Shown here: one piece after another, positions 1-8,090 of the stretch
Layout of the letters: each line of letters opens with the position of its first letter
How positions within the stretch are numbered: position 1 is the first letter of the stretch
Assembly: GCA_046346965.1 (NCBI GenBank)
Contig: JAXMHB010000022.1
Coordinates: 1 to 57,483, forward strand
DNA from: JAXMHB01 sp046346965
GTDB lineage: Bacteria; Pseudomonadota; Gammaproteobacteria; Xanthomonadales; SZUA-5
Direction of reading: 5' to 3'
DNA: 57,483 nt
Position numbers and translations under genes: made by a program
Notes under the pieces: model-generated
Databases searched by the model: none
The model's input: the letters and a program-made list of their open reading frames with translations, nothing else
Told to the model about the DNA's origin: nothing

Positions 1-148
1 CCTTGACCCTGTTGTTCGACCTTGGGAAGAGTCCCCGGCCGTGCATGCGCAAGTCCGCCTCGCAGCGGACCGCCTTTAGTGGCCTTCATCTTCCCACCTG
101 ATCCTAAGGATCAAGGTCGTGAGACCCGCATCGGCATCGGCGGAGGAC
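1..148 (+). ncRNA. ssrS: 6S RNA, 3' portion (5' end outside window)
   Basis: 6S RNA binds sigma70-RNA polymerase and mimics an open promoter in stationary phase. The visible part resembles the 3' two thirds of the E. coli RNA: a CATGC segment (43-47), a GTCCGC/GCGGAC hairpin (53-58 with 65-70), a GCCTT segment (72-76), then a CCTGATCC-TAA-GGATCAAGG hairpin (about 97-115), which matches the E. coli stem around CCUUGAACC. The fau gene follows at once, and ssrS-fau is a conserved gene pair in gammaproteobacteria. The 5' strand of the closing stem lies before base 1, so the 3' end (about 146-150) is approximate. The reading frame that continues upstream of fau through this stretch is not a protein extension. 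Confidence 0.8.
142..146 (+). promoter_or_regulatory. ribosome binding site that fixes the fau start
   Basis: GGAGG lies 7 nt before the TTG at 154. It decides for a TTG start over the longer in-frame reading, which would run through the 6S RNA. Confidence 0.7.
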
Positions 149-153
149 CCCTT

Positions 154-753
154 TTGAACCCGGCTGGCGAATTGCTACGACATGAACTGCGCCGCCAGGC
201 GCGCGCGGCGCGGAGGGCGCTCGACGAGCACCAGCGCCGCGAGGCCGCGGTGGCGGTCAGTGCAGCTTTGCTGCAGGCATTCCCGCAGCCGCGCCGCATC
301 GGCGCCTACGCCGCCGTGGCGAGCGAGTTGGATCTGGGGCCCACGCTGGCGCGCTGGATCGCGGCCGGCGTCGAGGTCTACCTGCCGCACATCGAGCACA
401 CGGCGCCGCATATGCAGTTCGCGCGCTGGCGCGGGCAGCAGCGCTTCCTGGTGCCCAATCGATTCGGCATCCCCGAGCCCTTGGTCAGCGTCGACGATCT
501 AATCGGCGCCGAGTCGCTCGATCTGGTGTTGTTGCCCTTGATCGCCTACGACCGCCATGGCCAGCGACTGGGTTCTGGCGCCGGTTATTACGACCGCGCC
601 CTCGCCTTCCGTCTGCGCCAGCCGGCGCCGCCGCTGCTGCTCGGCGTCGGCTACGCCTGCCAGCAGGTCGAGCGCATCCCGGCGGCGGCCTGGGATGTGC
701 CGCTCGATGGCATGGTCACCGAGACTGAACTGTTGTGTTTCAAGGAGTTCTGA
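154..753 (+). CDS. fau: 5-formyltetrahydrofolate cyclo-ligase
   Basis: ATP-dependent conversion of 5-formyl-THF to 5,10-methenyl-THF in the cytosol, which returns the storage form of folate to the one-carbon pool. The 199-aa product has the family length. It starts with a basic helix (ELLRHELRRQARAARRAL) and has the C-terminal family motif LPLIAYDRHGQRLGSGAGYYD, the glycine-rich nucleotide-binding loop, followed by LLGVGYACQQVE. TTG start with GGAGG 7 nt upstream. It directly follows 6S RNA, as in E. coli. Its stop codon shares one base with the start of the next gene (TGATG), so the two are probably co-translated. Confidence 0.92.
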   Translation: MNPAGELLRHELRRQARAARRALDEHQRREAAVAVSAALLQAFPQPRRIGAYAAVASELDLGPTLARWIAAGVEVYLPHIEHTAPHMQFARWRGQQRFLVPNRFGIPEPLVSVDDLIGAESLDLVLLPLIAYDRHGQRLGSGAGYYDRALAFRLRQPAPPLLLGVGYACQQVERIPAAAWDVPLDGMVTETELLCFKEF

Positions 754-1211
754 TGCCCTGGCTGATGAAAAGCGAGCCTGATGTGTTCTCCATCGACGAT
801 CTCCGGCGCAAGCGCCGCGAGACCTGGGACGGTGTTCGCAACTACCAGGCGCGCAACTATCTGCGCAGCATGCAGTTGGGCGATGACGTGGCTTTCTATC
901 ATTCCAGCTGCGCCGTGCCGGCCATCGTCGGCTATGCGCGCATCTCGCGCACTGCCTTCCCCGATCCGAGCCAGTTCGACCCGCACAGCGCCTACCACGA
1001 CCCCGGCAGCAAGCCCGAGGATCCGCGCTGGTCGGCGGTGGAAGTGGAGTACGTGCGCACCCTGGCGCACCCGCTGACCCTGGAGGTGCTGAAATCGCTG
1101 CCGGCGTTGGCGCAGTTTCCGCTGGTCCGCAAAGGCAATCGCCTGTCGGTCATGCCGGTGAGCGCCGACGAATGGCAGTGCATCCTTTCCGCCGAACCCA
1201 AGGACCTCTGA
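753..1211 (+). CDS. EVE domain-containing protein
   Basis: Small single-domain protein (152 aa) of the EVE/PUA-like fold, homologous to thymocyte nuclear protein 1. Such domains are thought to recognise modified bases in nucleic acid; the bacterial role is not settled. The family opening WLMKSEPDVFSIDDL is at residues 3-17, followed by WDGVRNYQARNYLR and the mid-domain DVAFYHSS. ATG start at 753 with AAGGAG at 742-747; it overlaps the fau stop by one base. Nothing is missing from the domain. The position between fau and rpiA gives no clear functional hint. Confidence 0.88.
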   Translation: MPWLMKSEPDVFSIDDLRRKRRETWDGVRNYQARNYLRSMQLGDDVAFYHSSCAVPAIVGYARISRTAFPDPSQFDPHSAYHDPGSKPEDPRWSAVEVEYVRTLAHPLTLEVLKSLPALAQFPLVRKGNRLSVMPVSADEWQCILSAEPKDL

Positions 1212-1212
1212 A

Positions 1213-1869
1213 ATGAGCACTCAGGACGAGCAAAAGCGCCGGTCGGCCGAAGCCGCGATGCGCTATGTCGAAGATGGCGCCGTCATCGGCGTCGGCACCG
1301 GCTCCACGGTGAACCAGTTCATCCCGCTGCTGGCGACGCGCAAGCACGACATCGAGGGCGCGGTATCGAGTTCAGAAGCGAGTACCGCGCTGCTGAAGCA
1401 ACACGGCGTACGCGTGTTGGAGCTCAACAGCACCGGCGATTTGCCGGTGTACATCGACGGCGCCGATGAGTGCGACCCGCATTTCCGGCTGATCAAGGGC
1501 GGCGGCGGTGCGTTGACGCGCGAGAAGATCATCGCCGGCGCCAGCCGCAAGTTTGTCTGCCTGATCGACCAGAGCAAGCGCGTGGATCTGCTGGGCCAGT
1601 TTCCGCTGCCGGTCGAGGTGATCCCGATGGCGCGCAGCTTTGTCGCGCGGCAGATCGTCAAGCTGGGCGGCCACCCGGTGCTGCGCGAGCGGTACACCAC
1701 CGACAACGGCAATCAGATTCTGGATGTGCACGGTTTGCGCATCACCCATCCGGAGGAGCTTGAGCGCGAGCTCAACCAGGTGCCGGGCGTGGTGACCGTG
1801 GGTCTGTTTGCCTTGCGCCGCGCCGATGTCGTCATCTGCGCGGGCGAGACGCTGACGCGCCCGAGCTGA
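1213..1869 (+). CDS. rpiA: ribose-5-phosphate isomerase A
   Basis: Interconverts ribose 5-phosphate and ribulose 5-phosphate in the non-oxidative pentose phosphate pathway (cytosol). The 218-aa length is normal. Motifs: GTGSTVNQF (phosphate-binding, about 28-36), DGADECD (about 81-87, with the catalytic Asp), and KGGGGALTREKI (about 93-104, with the catalytic Glu and Lys). AAGGA lies 9 nt before the ATG, and the gene follows the EVE gene after one base. Its stop abuts the stop of the convergent glycosyltransferase at 1870. Confidence 0.97.
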   Translation: MSTQDEQKRRSAEAAMRYVEDGAVIGVGTGSTVNQFIPLLATRKHDIEGAVSSSEASTALLKQHGVRVLELNSTGDLPVYIDGADECDPHFRLIKGGGGALTREKIIAGASRKFVCLIDQSKRVDLLGQFPLPVEVIPMARSFVARQIVKLGGHPVLRERYTTDNGNQILDVHGLRITHPEELERELNQVPGVVTVGLFALRRADVVICAGETLTRPS

Positions 1870-3036
1870 TCAGGGCGAGACGGGCGCGTCGCCCAGCAGT
1901 TCGGCCACCAGCGACTGCCAGCGCCGCAGCGCCTCGCTGCGATCTCCCTGCAGCGCCAACAGCTGCGGAGCGCGCGCGCCCAGCTGCTGGCGCAGCGCGT
2001 GGTCCTCACGCAGGCGGCGAATGGCCTGCGCCAATCCCTCGGCATCGCCCTCGGCGACGCTGAGGCCGCAGCCAACGTGGGTCAGCATCTGCGCCGCCTC
2101 GCCGGCCGGATCGCCGCAGTAGAGTATCGGCCGCGCACTGGCGGCGACGCCGTAGAGCTTGCTCGGCAGCACCAGACCATCGAAGGCGGATCGCAGGCTT
2201 ACGAGGTGCACATCGGCGGCCGCGAGCGCATCGGCAAGTTCCTCGGCGGGCCGCAGCGGCAAGAACACAAAGGCGGGATTGCCGGCGACCGCATGCTGGA
2301 GTTCCGCCAGTCGCGGGCCACCGCCGACGATGAGAAAACGGATCTGCGGCTCGCCCGCGAGCGCCGCCGCCGCGCGCGCCAGGGTGTCGAACTCATGCAC
2401 GCGACCGAGATTGCCGGAGTACATGACGACGAACTCATCGGCACGGAAATGCGCTGCCCGCAGGGCCGAGTGCGGCACCGACGCCGGCTGCACATGCGTC
2501 CAGTTCGAGATGATCAGCACGCGCGGCGCGCCCGCCATGCGTGCCGCCATGCCCGCGCTGATCACCACCAGCGCATCGAGCCGCCGCAGCGCCCGATCGC
2601 GCCAGTGTCGCAGCGGGCGCAGCCAGAGCGCCCACCGTGGCCAGTGCGCCTGCACCACCTCGGGGTAGACGTCCTGACTCCAGTGAATCACGCGCGCGTT
2701 GCTGCGCCGCGCCGCGGCGACGGCGAGCGGATAGAACAGCGGCGGGTCGCTGCACACGATCAGCAGATCACCGGCGCGCAGTTCGCGCCGCAGCAACCGC
2801 CAGGCGCGCCAGGCAAAGCGCGGCCAGCTGCGCAGTTTGGCGACCAGTCCAACGCTGACCGGCACCCGGTCGATCACCCGCATCGCCGGATCGACGGCGG
2901 CCTCACCGCGGGTGCGGCCGATACGAATCACCCTGTGACCGGCGGCGCTCAAGGCGTCCGCCAGTTCTCCCGCCAGCACCGCGGTCGGCGCCAGATCGGG
3001 CGGCATCCATTGGTTGAGGAGAAAAACCCGACCCAC
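1870..3036 (-). CDS. glycosyltransferase family 4 (WbuB-like)
   Basis: Retaining GT-B glycosyltransferase of 388 aa, probably acting on a lipid-linked glycan at the inner face of the membrane. N-terminal acceptor domain starts VGRVFLLNQWMPPDLAPTA. The C-terminal nucleotide-sugar domain has VVMYSGNLGRVHEFDTL, FLIVGGGPR and a late segment DGLVLPSKLYGVAASARPIL with the PSK motif of the WbuB/WcaI group. GTG start at 3036 is chosen because it lies 2 nt after the mutL stop; longer readings would overlap mutL heavily. Substrate unknown. It is separated from the main polysaccharide locus by mutL, but is probably part of the same functional set. Confidence 0.85.
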   Translation of the reverse strand: MGRVFLLNQWMPPDLAPTAVLAGELADALSAAGHRVIRIGRTRGEAAVDPAMRVIDRVPVSVGLVAKLRSWPRFAWRAWRLLRRELRAGDLLIVCSDPPLFYPLAVAAARRSNARVIHWSQDVYPEVVQAHWPRWALWLRPLRHWRDRALRRLDALVVISAGMAARMAGAPRVLIISNWTHVQPASVPHSALRAAHFRADEFVVMYSGNLGRVHEFDTLARAAAALAGEPQIRFLIVGGGPRLAELQHAVAGNPAFVFLPLRPAEELADALAAADVHLVSLRSAFDGLVLPSKLYGVAASARPILYCGDPAGEAAQMLTHVGCGLSVAEGDAEGLAQAIRRLREDHALRQQLGARAPQLLALQGDRSEALRRWQSLVAELLGDAPVSP

Positions 3037-3038
3037 GG

Positions 3039-4832
3039 TCAGCGCCCGCGCAGGAACAAGCGGTCGAGTGCCGCCTTGTCGAGCTGTACCCAGGTGGGAC
3101 GGCCGTGATTGCACTGGCCGCTGCGCTCGGTGGCTTCCATGTCGCGCAGCAGCGCGTTCATCTCGGGCACGCTGAGGCGCCGATTGGCGCGCACCGAGGC
3201 ATGGCAAGCCAGCGTGGCCAGCAATTCATTGCGGGTTTCCTGCAAGCGCTGGCTGCTGCCGTGCTCGCGCAGATCGGCCAACACATCGCGGACCAGCGCC
3301 TCGATGTTCAAATCGGCCAGCGCGGTCGGCACCCGGCGCACGCTGATCGACTCCTGCCCGACCCGGGCGACATCGAAGCCCAGCGCCTCGAAGGCCGCGC
3401 GTGACTGCTCGGCCAGATCCGCCTCGCGCTCGGACAGCGCGATCCGGATCGGCACCAGCAGGCTTTGCGAGCGCACCTCCGCCGCATCCAGTGCGGTCTT
3501 CAGGCGCTCGTAGGTGATGCGCTCATGCGCCGCATGCATGTCGACCAACACCAGGCCAACGGCGTTTTCCGCCAGGATGAAGACCCCATGCAGTTGCGCC
3601 AGTGCAAATCCCAGCGGCGGTACGTCCGGCTCGGTCGCAACGGTGGCAGCCTCGGTGCGCGAAGCCGGCGCGGGCGGCGCCGCGTACAGCGCGCGGTAAG
3701 TGGCGAGCGACACCGGCTCGGCAACGCGCGCATAGCCGATGCCCAGTTGCGTGGGCGCTGGCGCCCGCTCCGGCGCGACCGCCGACGCTGGCGCATCGGG
3801 CGCGGCGGATGCGGGCGCGCTGACCAACGCGCCGGCGCGGGTGTGCGCCAGCGCCTCGTGCAGCGTGCGGTAGATCAGATCGTGTACCAGGCGACCGTCG
3901 CGAAAACGCACCTCATGCTTGGCCGGATGCACGTTCACATCGACCCGCACCGGGTCGATCTGCAGATGCAGCACGAAGCAGGGATGGCGGCCGTGGAACA
4001 GCACATCGGCGTAGGCCTGACGCACCGCATGGGCGATCAGGCGGTCGCGCACCAGACGACCGTTGACGTAGAAGTACTGCTGGTCGGCCTGGGCGCGCGC
4101 GTCGGTCGGCAGGCCCACCCAACCGTACAACTGCACGCCCGCGGCCTCGTGATCCAGACGCAGGGCACGCTCGGCGAACTCGGGGCCGACGATGCTGCGC
4201 AGCCGCACACGCATCGCCGCATCATCCGCGGCCGGCCGCAGTGGCGCCTGTACGCGACCGTTGTGGCTGAGTCTGAACTCTACCGTTGGTCGCGCCAGCG
4301 CCAGCGAGCGCACCCAGTCCTCGATGTGGCCGAACTCGGTGCGCTCGGCCTTGAGAAACTTGCGCCGGGCCGGAACGTTGTAGAACAGATCCCAGGCCTC
4401 GATGCGCGTGCCGGGCCGCATGGCTTCCGCCACCGGGGCCGAGATCTGGCCGGCCGAGGCGTCCACGCGATAGCCATGCGCGACCCCGGGCACGCGCGAG
4501 GCCAGCGTCAGCCGCGAGACCGAGGCAATGCTGGGCAGCGCCTCGCCGCGAAATCCGAGCGAGCGCACGCTCTCGAGATCGTCCATCGACGCAATCTTGC
4601 TGGTGGCATGGCGCTGCAAGGCCACCGGCAACTCCTCCAGGGGGATGCCACCGCCGTTGTCGCTGACCCGGATCAGCTTGGCGCCGCCAGCGTCGATGTC
4701 GATCTCGATCAGACTGGCGCCGGCATCGAGCGCGTTCTCCACCAGTTCCTTGACCACCGACGCCGGACGCTCGATCACCTCGCCGGCGGCGATCTGGTTG
4801 ATCAGGTGGTCAGGCAACACGCGGATCGGCAT
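3039..4832 (-). CDS. mutL: DNA mismatch repair protein MutL
   Basis: 597-aa GHKL ATPase that links MutS to strand incision. N-terminal ATPase motifs: ELVENALDAG (29-38), DNGGGI (about 58-63) and GFRGEAL (about 93-99). A Pro/Ala-rich linker lies near the middle. The C-terminal domain carries DMHAAHERITYE near residue 431, fitting the metal-binding endonuclease motif DQHA(X)2E(X)4E with Met for Gln, plus ACHASVRA and CNHGRPTW. This is the type of MutL that nicks DNA itself in bacteria without MutH. The ATG at 4832 (MPIRVLPDHL) is the family start; the frame stays open further upstream. Confidence 0.97.
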   Translation of the reverse strand: MPIRVLPDHLINQIAAGEVIERPASVVKELVENALDAGASLIEIDIDAGGAKLIRVSDNGGGIPLEELPVALQRHATSKIASMDDLESVRSLGFRGEALPSIASVSRLTLASRVPGVAHGYRVDASAGQISAPVAEAMRPGTRIEAWDLFYNVPARRKFLKAERTEFGHIEDWVRSLALARPTVEFRLSHNGRVQAPLRPAADDAAMRVRLRSIVGPEFAERALRLDHEAAGVQLYGWVGLPTDARAQADQQYFYVNGRLVRDRLIAHAVRQAYADVLFHGRHPCFVLHLQIDPVRVDVNVHPAKHEVRFRDGRLVHDLIYRTLHEALAHTRAGALVSAPASAAPDAPASAVAPERAPAPTQLGIGYARVAEPVSLATYRALYAAPPAPASRTEAATVATEPDVPPLGFALAQLHGVFILAENAVGLVLVDMHAAHERITYERLKTALDAAEVRSQSLLVPIRIALSEREADLAEQSRAAFEALGFDVARVGQESISVRRVPTALADLNIEALVRDVLADLREHGSSQRLQETRNELLATLACHASVRANRRLSVPEMNALLRDMEATERSGQCNHGRPTWVQLDKAALDRLFLRGR

Positions 4833-4904
4833 GGCGTCGACGCTGGGGAATGCGGGGGCACGCAGCCTGCACCACGCGACGGCGCGCCGCAACGGCCAGA
4901 CACG

Positions 4905-4932
4905 AAAAAGCCCCGGACTGGCGGGGCTTTTC
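4905..4932 (-). terminator. Rho-independent terminator after wecA
   Basis: AAAAGCCCCG (4906-4915) and CGGGGCTTTT (4922-4931) form a perfect 10-bp stem with a 6-nt loop. On the minus strand the stem ends in a T run, so it terminates the wecA transcript between wecA and mutL. It could also act weakly on plus-strand transcription. Confidence 0.85.
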
Positions 4933-4951
4933 GACTCTCAGCGGTACGCCG

Positions 4952-6004
4952 TCAGCGCTGCTCTTCGCTCACCTGCATGGCCCACAGGCCGGTGCGCTTG
5001 CCCAGTTGCGCGGTCAGCCAGTAGTGCGCGCCGATCAGCAGGATGAAGCTCAGGATCAGGCCGAGGTCGGGCATGCCGAGGCGATGCAGACCCCAGCCAG
5101 CCGCCGCCAGCAAGGCCTGCAGCGTCGCCGCCGCTATCACCACACCGGTGGCGGTCCAGCCGCGATCCAGCAGCAAATGATGCAAATGACCGCGATCCGC
5201 GGCGAAGGGCGAGCGCCCATCCAGCAGCCGCCGCACGATCAGGGTCAGGCAATCGAGGATCGGCAAGGCCACCATCCAGGGACCCAGCGCCGGCGTGATG
5301 GTCGAGCCCTCTGCATGCGTCAGTTCGATCGTGGCATAGGCCAGCATCAGCCCGATCAGCGCGCTGCCGCCGTTGCCGAGAAAGGTCAGCGCCCGCACGC
5401 GTCCCGGGACGCGCAAATTGAAGGCGAGAAAGCCCAAGGTGCAGGCCGCGCACACGCCGAGGACTGCCATCAGCGCTGGCTGCCCGTCCAGCGCCGCGCA
5501 GGCGCCGAGCAGCACGAAACTGACCAGCGCGACGCTGCCCGAGAGTCCATCGACGCCGTCGATCATGTTGAGCGCGTTGATGATCCCAACCACCGCGAAC
5601 ACCGTCACCGGCACCGACATCAGGCCGAGCGCCAGCGTCAGCGGCGGGCTGCCATGGCCCAGATGCGTCAAGGCCACGCCGCCCAGCACCAGGATCAAGG
5701 CGGCGCCGGCCTGCGAGCAGATCCGCGGCAGCCAGTGCACATCCCGCAGATCATCGGCGACACCCATCGCGATCAACATCGCGCCGGCCGTCAGCAGCGC
5801 GAGCGTCGCCGGTGTGGTCGGCAGCAGCAGACCCAGCGCCACCGCCAGGCCCAGATACACGCCGATCCCGCCTGCCACCGGCACCGGCGCCGCATGATCC
5901 TTGCGCCCGGCCGGACGATCGACCAGACCCAGACGCGGCGACAGCGGGATCAGCAGGGCCAACGCCAGCAGCGTCACCGCCAGGGCGGCGGCGGCAGGCA
6001 TCAT
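4952..6004 (-). CDS. wecA: undecaprenyl-phosphate N-acetylglucosamine-1-phosphate transferase (MraY/WecA family)
   Basis: 350-aa polytopic membrane protein that starts lipid-linked glycan synthesis by moving a HexNAc-1-phosphate from UDP onto undecaprenyl phosphate. Family motifs in order: DRPAGRKDHAAPVPVAGG (about 29-46), the Mg-binding DD of VADDLRD (about 83-89), NALNMIDGVDGL (about 145-156) with the two conserved Asp, FLGNGGS, and DRGHLHHLL near residue 270. In most relatives the FLGNGGS segment reads F-(M/L)-G-D-x-G-S; here the Asp is Asn. GlcNAc is the likeliest sugar, but the sequence does not fix it. It is the last gene of the minus-strand locus before a strong terminator, 85 bp below galE. 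Confidence 0.88.
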   Translation of the reverse strand: MMPAAAALAVTLLALALLIPLSPRLGLVDRPAGRKDHAAPVPVAGGIGVYLGLAVALGLLLPTTPATLALLTAGAMLIAMGVADDLRDVHWLPRICSQAGAALILVLGGVALTHLGHGSPPLTLALGLMSVPVTVFAVVGIINALNMIDGVDGLSGSVALVSFVLLGACAALDGQPALMAVLGVCAACTLGFLAFNLRVPGRVRALTFLGNGGSALIGLMLAYATIELTHAEGSTITPALGPWMVALPILDCLTLIVRRLLDGRSPFAADRGHLHHLLLDRGWTATGVVIAAATLQALLAAAGWGLHRLGMPDLGLILSFILLIGAHYWLTAQLGKRTGLWAMQVSEEQR

Positions 6005-6089
6005 GGCGCTTGTCTCGGCATCAGTCGGGCTCGGCGGCGACGGTCAGCCGAGTGTGCCGCGCCGCAGCAGCGACTGACAAGCCAGAAAA

Positions 6090-7064
6090 TCAGTAGCGCT
6101 GCGCAAGATGCCAGTTCCATGCATCGTTGACGATGTTTTCCAGCGCTGAGTACGCCGGACGCCAACCGAGCAACGCACGCGCGCGCTGGCTGTCGGCCAC
6201 CAGGATCGGCGGATCGCCCGCTCGGCGCGGGCAGCGTTGGTAGTCCAAGGCCCGACCGGCGCGCGCGGACACCGCCGCGACCACATCGAGCACGCTGCGG
6301 CCCTGCTCCGAACCCAGGTTGAAGGCATGCGCCCCCGGGTGATCGGCCAGCCAGGCCAGCGCCCGCGCATGCGCATCGGCCAGATCCAGCACGTGTACGT
6401 AATCGCGCACGCAGGTGCCATCGGGCGTCGGGTAGTCGGTGCCGTGGATCTGCAGCTGCGGCGCGCGTCCCTGCGCGTAGCGGATGATGTTCGGGATCAG
6501 ATGGGTCTCAGGCGTATGCGACTCGCCCAGCCGGCCCGCAGGATCGGCGCCGGCGGCGTTGAAGTAGCGCAGCGCCACCGAGGAAATGCCGTGTGCGTGC
6601 GCCGCATCGGCCAACATGCGTTCGCACATCAGCTTGCTGGCGCCGTAGGGGTTGATCGGCTGCTGCGGATGGCCCTCGTCGATGCGCTCGCGCAGCGGAT
6701 GACCGAAAGTCGCGCAGGTGGACGAGAAGATCAGCTGGTCCACGCCGTGTCGGTGCATCGCCTGCAGCAGGCTGAGCGTGCCGGCGACATTGTTGTCGTA
6801 GTAGGCCAGTGGCTCGCGCATCGAATCGCCTACCAGCGCCAGCGCGCAGAAATGCATCACGGCGCGAATCGGCCGAGCAGCAAAGGCGCGATCCAGATCG
6901 GCCGCCGACCGCAGATCACCCTCGATGACCGGCACGCCTGTGACCGCCTCGCGATGCCCGGTCGAGAAATTGTCGAGCACCAGGACGTCCGCACCGTCGT
7001 CCAGCAGACGCCGCACCATGTGCGCGCCGATGTAGCCAGCGCCACCGCACACCAGCACGGTCAT
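6090..7064 (-). CDS. galE: UDP-glucose 4-epimerase
   Basis: Extended short-chain dehydrogenase (324 aa) that interconverts UDP-Glc and UDP-Gal, or their N-acetyl forms, using bound NAD. N-terminal GGAGYIGAHMV binds NAD; the catalytic Ser lies in FSSTCATFG and the Tyr-x-x-x-Lys pair in NPYGASKLMCE. The C-terminal part has GTDYPTPDGTCVRDYVHV and FNLGSEQGRSVL, typical of GalE. It supplies galactose-type precursors for the polysaccharide. Its ATG overlaps the fcl stop by 4 nt (ATGA), so the two are coupled. Whether it also takes UDP-HexNAc cannot be read from the sequence. Confidence 0.93.
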   Translation of the reverse strand: MTVLVCGGAGYIGAHMVRRLLDDGADVLVLDNFSTGHREAVTGVPVIEGDLRSAADLDRAFAARPIRAVMHFCALALVGDSMREPLAYYDNNVAGTLSLLQAMHRHGVDQLIFSSTCATFGHPLRERIDEGHPQQPINPYGASKLMCERMLADAAHAHGISSVALRYFNAAGADPAGRLGESHTPETHLIPNIIRYAQGRAPQLQIHGTDYPTPDGTCVRDYVHVLDLADAHARALAWLADHPGAHAFNLGSEQGRSVLDVVAAVSARAGRALDYQRCPRRAGDPPILVADSQRARALLGWRPAYSALENIVNDAWNWHLAQRY

Positions 7065-8002
7065 GCGCGCACCTCGGCGGCGTGCTCGACGAACCAGCGA
7101 TAGGTACTCGCGAGGCCCTCATCGAGGCCGATGCGCGCGCGCCAGCCGAGCCCGTGCAGTCGGCTGACGTCCAACAGCTTGCGCGGCGTGCCGTCGGGCT
7201 TGGACGGGTCAGTGACGATCTCGCCCTGATAGCCCACCACGCGCGCCACCGCCTGGGCGAGTTCCAGAATGGTCAGATCCTCACCGACGCCGACGTTGAC
7301 GATGTCCTCGCCACTGTAGTGCTGCATCAGATGGACACAGGCATCGGCCAGGTCATCGACATGCAGAAATTCGCGCCGAGGCGTGCCAGTGCCCCAGATC
7401 ACGACGCGCTCCAGACCATCGCGGCGGGCCTCGTGGAAGCGCCGGATCAGGGCGGGCAGCACATGCGAGTTCTGCGGATGGAAGTTGTCGCCCGGCCCGT
7501 ACAGATTGGTGGGCATCAGCGAGATCGCATCGAAGCCGTATTGGCGCCGGTAGGCCTGGCACATCTTGATGCCGGCAATCTTGGCCACCGCATACCACTC
7601 GTTGGTGAGCTCCAGCGGACCGGTCAGCAGATGCTCCTCGCGCATCGGCTGCGGCGCCAGCTTCGGATAGATGCAGGAGGAGCCCAAGAACACCAGCTTG
7701 CGCACGCCATGCTTCCAGGCTGCATGGATGATGCTGTTCTGGATCGCCAGATTGTCGTAGATGAACTCGGCCGGATAGCTGTGGTTGGCGTGGATACCGC
7801 CGACCTTGGCCGCGGCCAGAATCACCCCAGCCGGGCGCTCCCTCGCAAACCAGGCGTCGACGGCCGGCCCATCGCGCAGATCGAGCGCCGCCCGATCCAC
7901 CGTCAACAGCCGCGCATAGCCGCCAGCCGCCAATCGACGCACGATGGCCGAGCCCACGAGGCCCTTGTGGCCGGCTACAAAAACAGGGTCAGAACGAGTC
8001 AT
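7061..8002 (-). CDS. fcl: GDP-L-fucose synthase
   Basis: 313-aa NADPH-dependent 3,5-epimerase/4-reductase that turns GDP-4-keto-6-deoxymannose (product of Gmd) into GDP-L-fucose. Motifs: GHKGLVGSAI (11-20, cofactor loop), AAAKVGGIHAN, LGSSCIYPKLAPQP with the catalytic Ser and Cys, and NEWYAVAKIAGIKMC with Tyr-x-x-x-Lys. It overlaps galE by 4 nt. The matching gmd lies at 8831-9943, separated by a plus-strand methyltransferase gene. The fcl start (8002) and the plus-strand ATG at 8091 are 88 bp apart and divergent. Confidence 0.95.
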   Translation of the reverse strand: MTRSDPVFVAGHKGLVGSAIVRRLAAGGYARLLTVDRAALDLRDGPAVDAWFARERPAGVILAAAKVGGIHANHSYPAEFIYDNLAIQNSIIHAAWKHGVRKLVFLGSSCIYPKLAPQPMREEHLLTGPLELTNEWYAVAKIAGIKMCQAYRRQYGFDAISLMPTNLYGPGDNFHPQNSHVLPALIRRFHEARRDGLERVVIWGTGTPRREFLHVDDLADACVHLMQHYSGEDIVNVGVGEDLTILELAQAVARVVGYQGEIVTDPSKPDGTPRKLLDVSRLHGLGWRARIGLDEGLASTYRWFVEHAAEVRA

Positions 8003-8030
8003 GTGTGCGGATATCCGCTTGATGGATTGG

Positions 8031-8042
8031 GGTGGTAGCGGC
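8031..8042 (+). promoter_or_regulatory. weak ops-like sequence before the plus-strand FkbM gene
   Basis: GGTGGTAGCGGC keeps the GGTAGCG core of the RfaH recruitment element (GGCGGTAGCGTG) but differs at positions 3, 11 and 12. It lies about 50 nt before the ATG at 8091. A TATGAT at 8055-8060 could be a -10 box; if so, the element would be upstream of the transcript and could not work as ops. Chance occurrence is quite possible. Confidence 0.15.
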
Positions 8043-8090
8043 GACGCCAGCCGTTATGATCGTGCAATCCCCTTGGGAGTGAACGTCCAC

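Noticed and set aside
22..153. Longer start for fau at TTG 22
   Set aside because: The region is 6S RNA and the TTG at 154 has GGAGG at correct spacing; the longer product exceeds family length.
3465..5024. Plus-strand open frame of about 520 codons opposite mutL
   Set aside because: Antisense to intact mutL motifs and crosses the wecA terminator; no protein family seen.
8055..8060. TATGAT as -10 box for the plus-strand FkbM gene
   Set aside because: No -35 match at usual spacing, and it conflicts with the ops-like sequence upstream; neither is supported enough.
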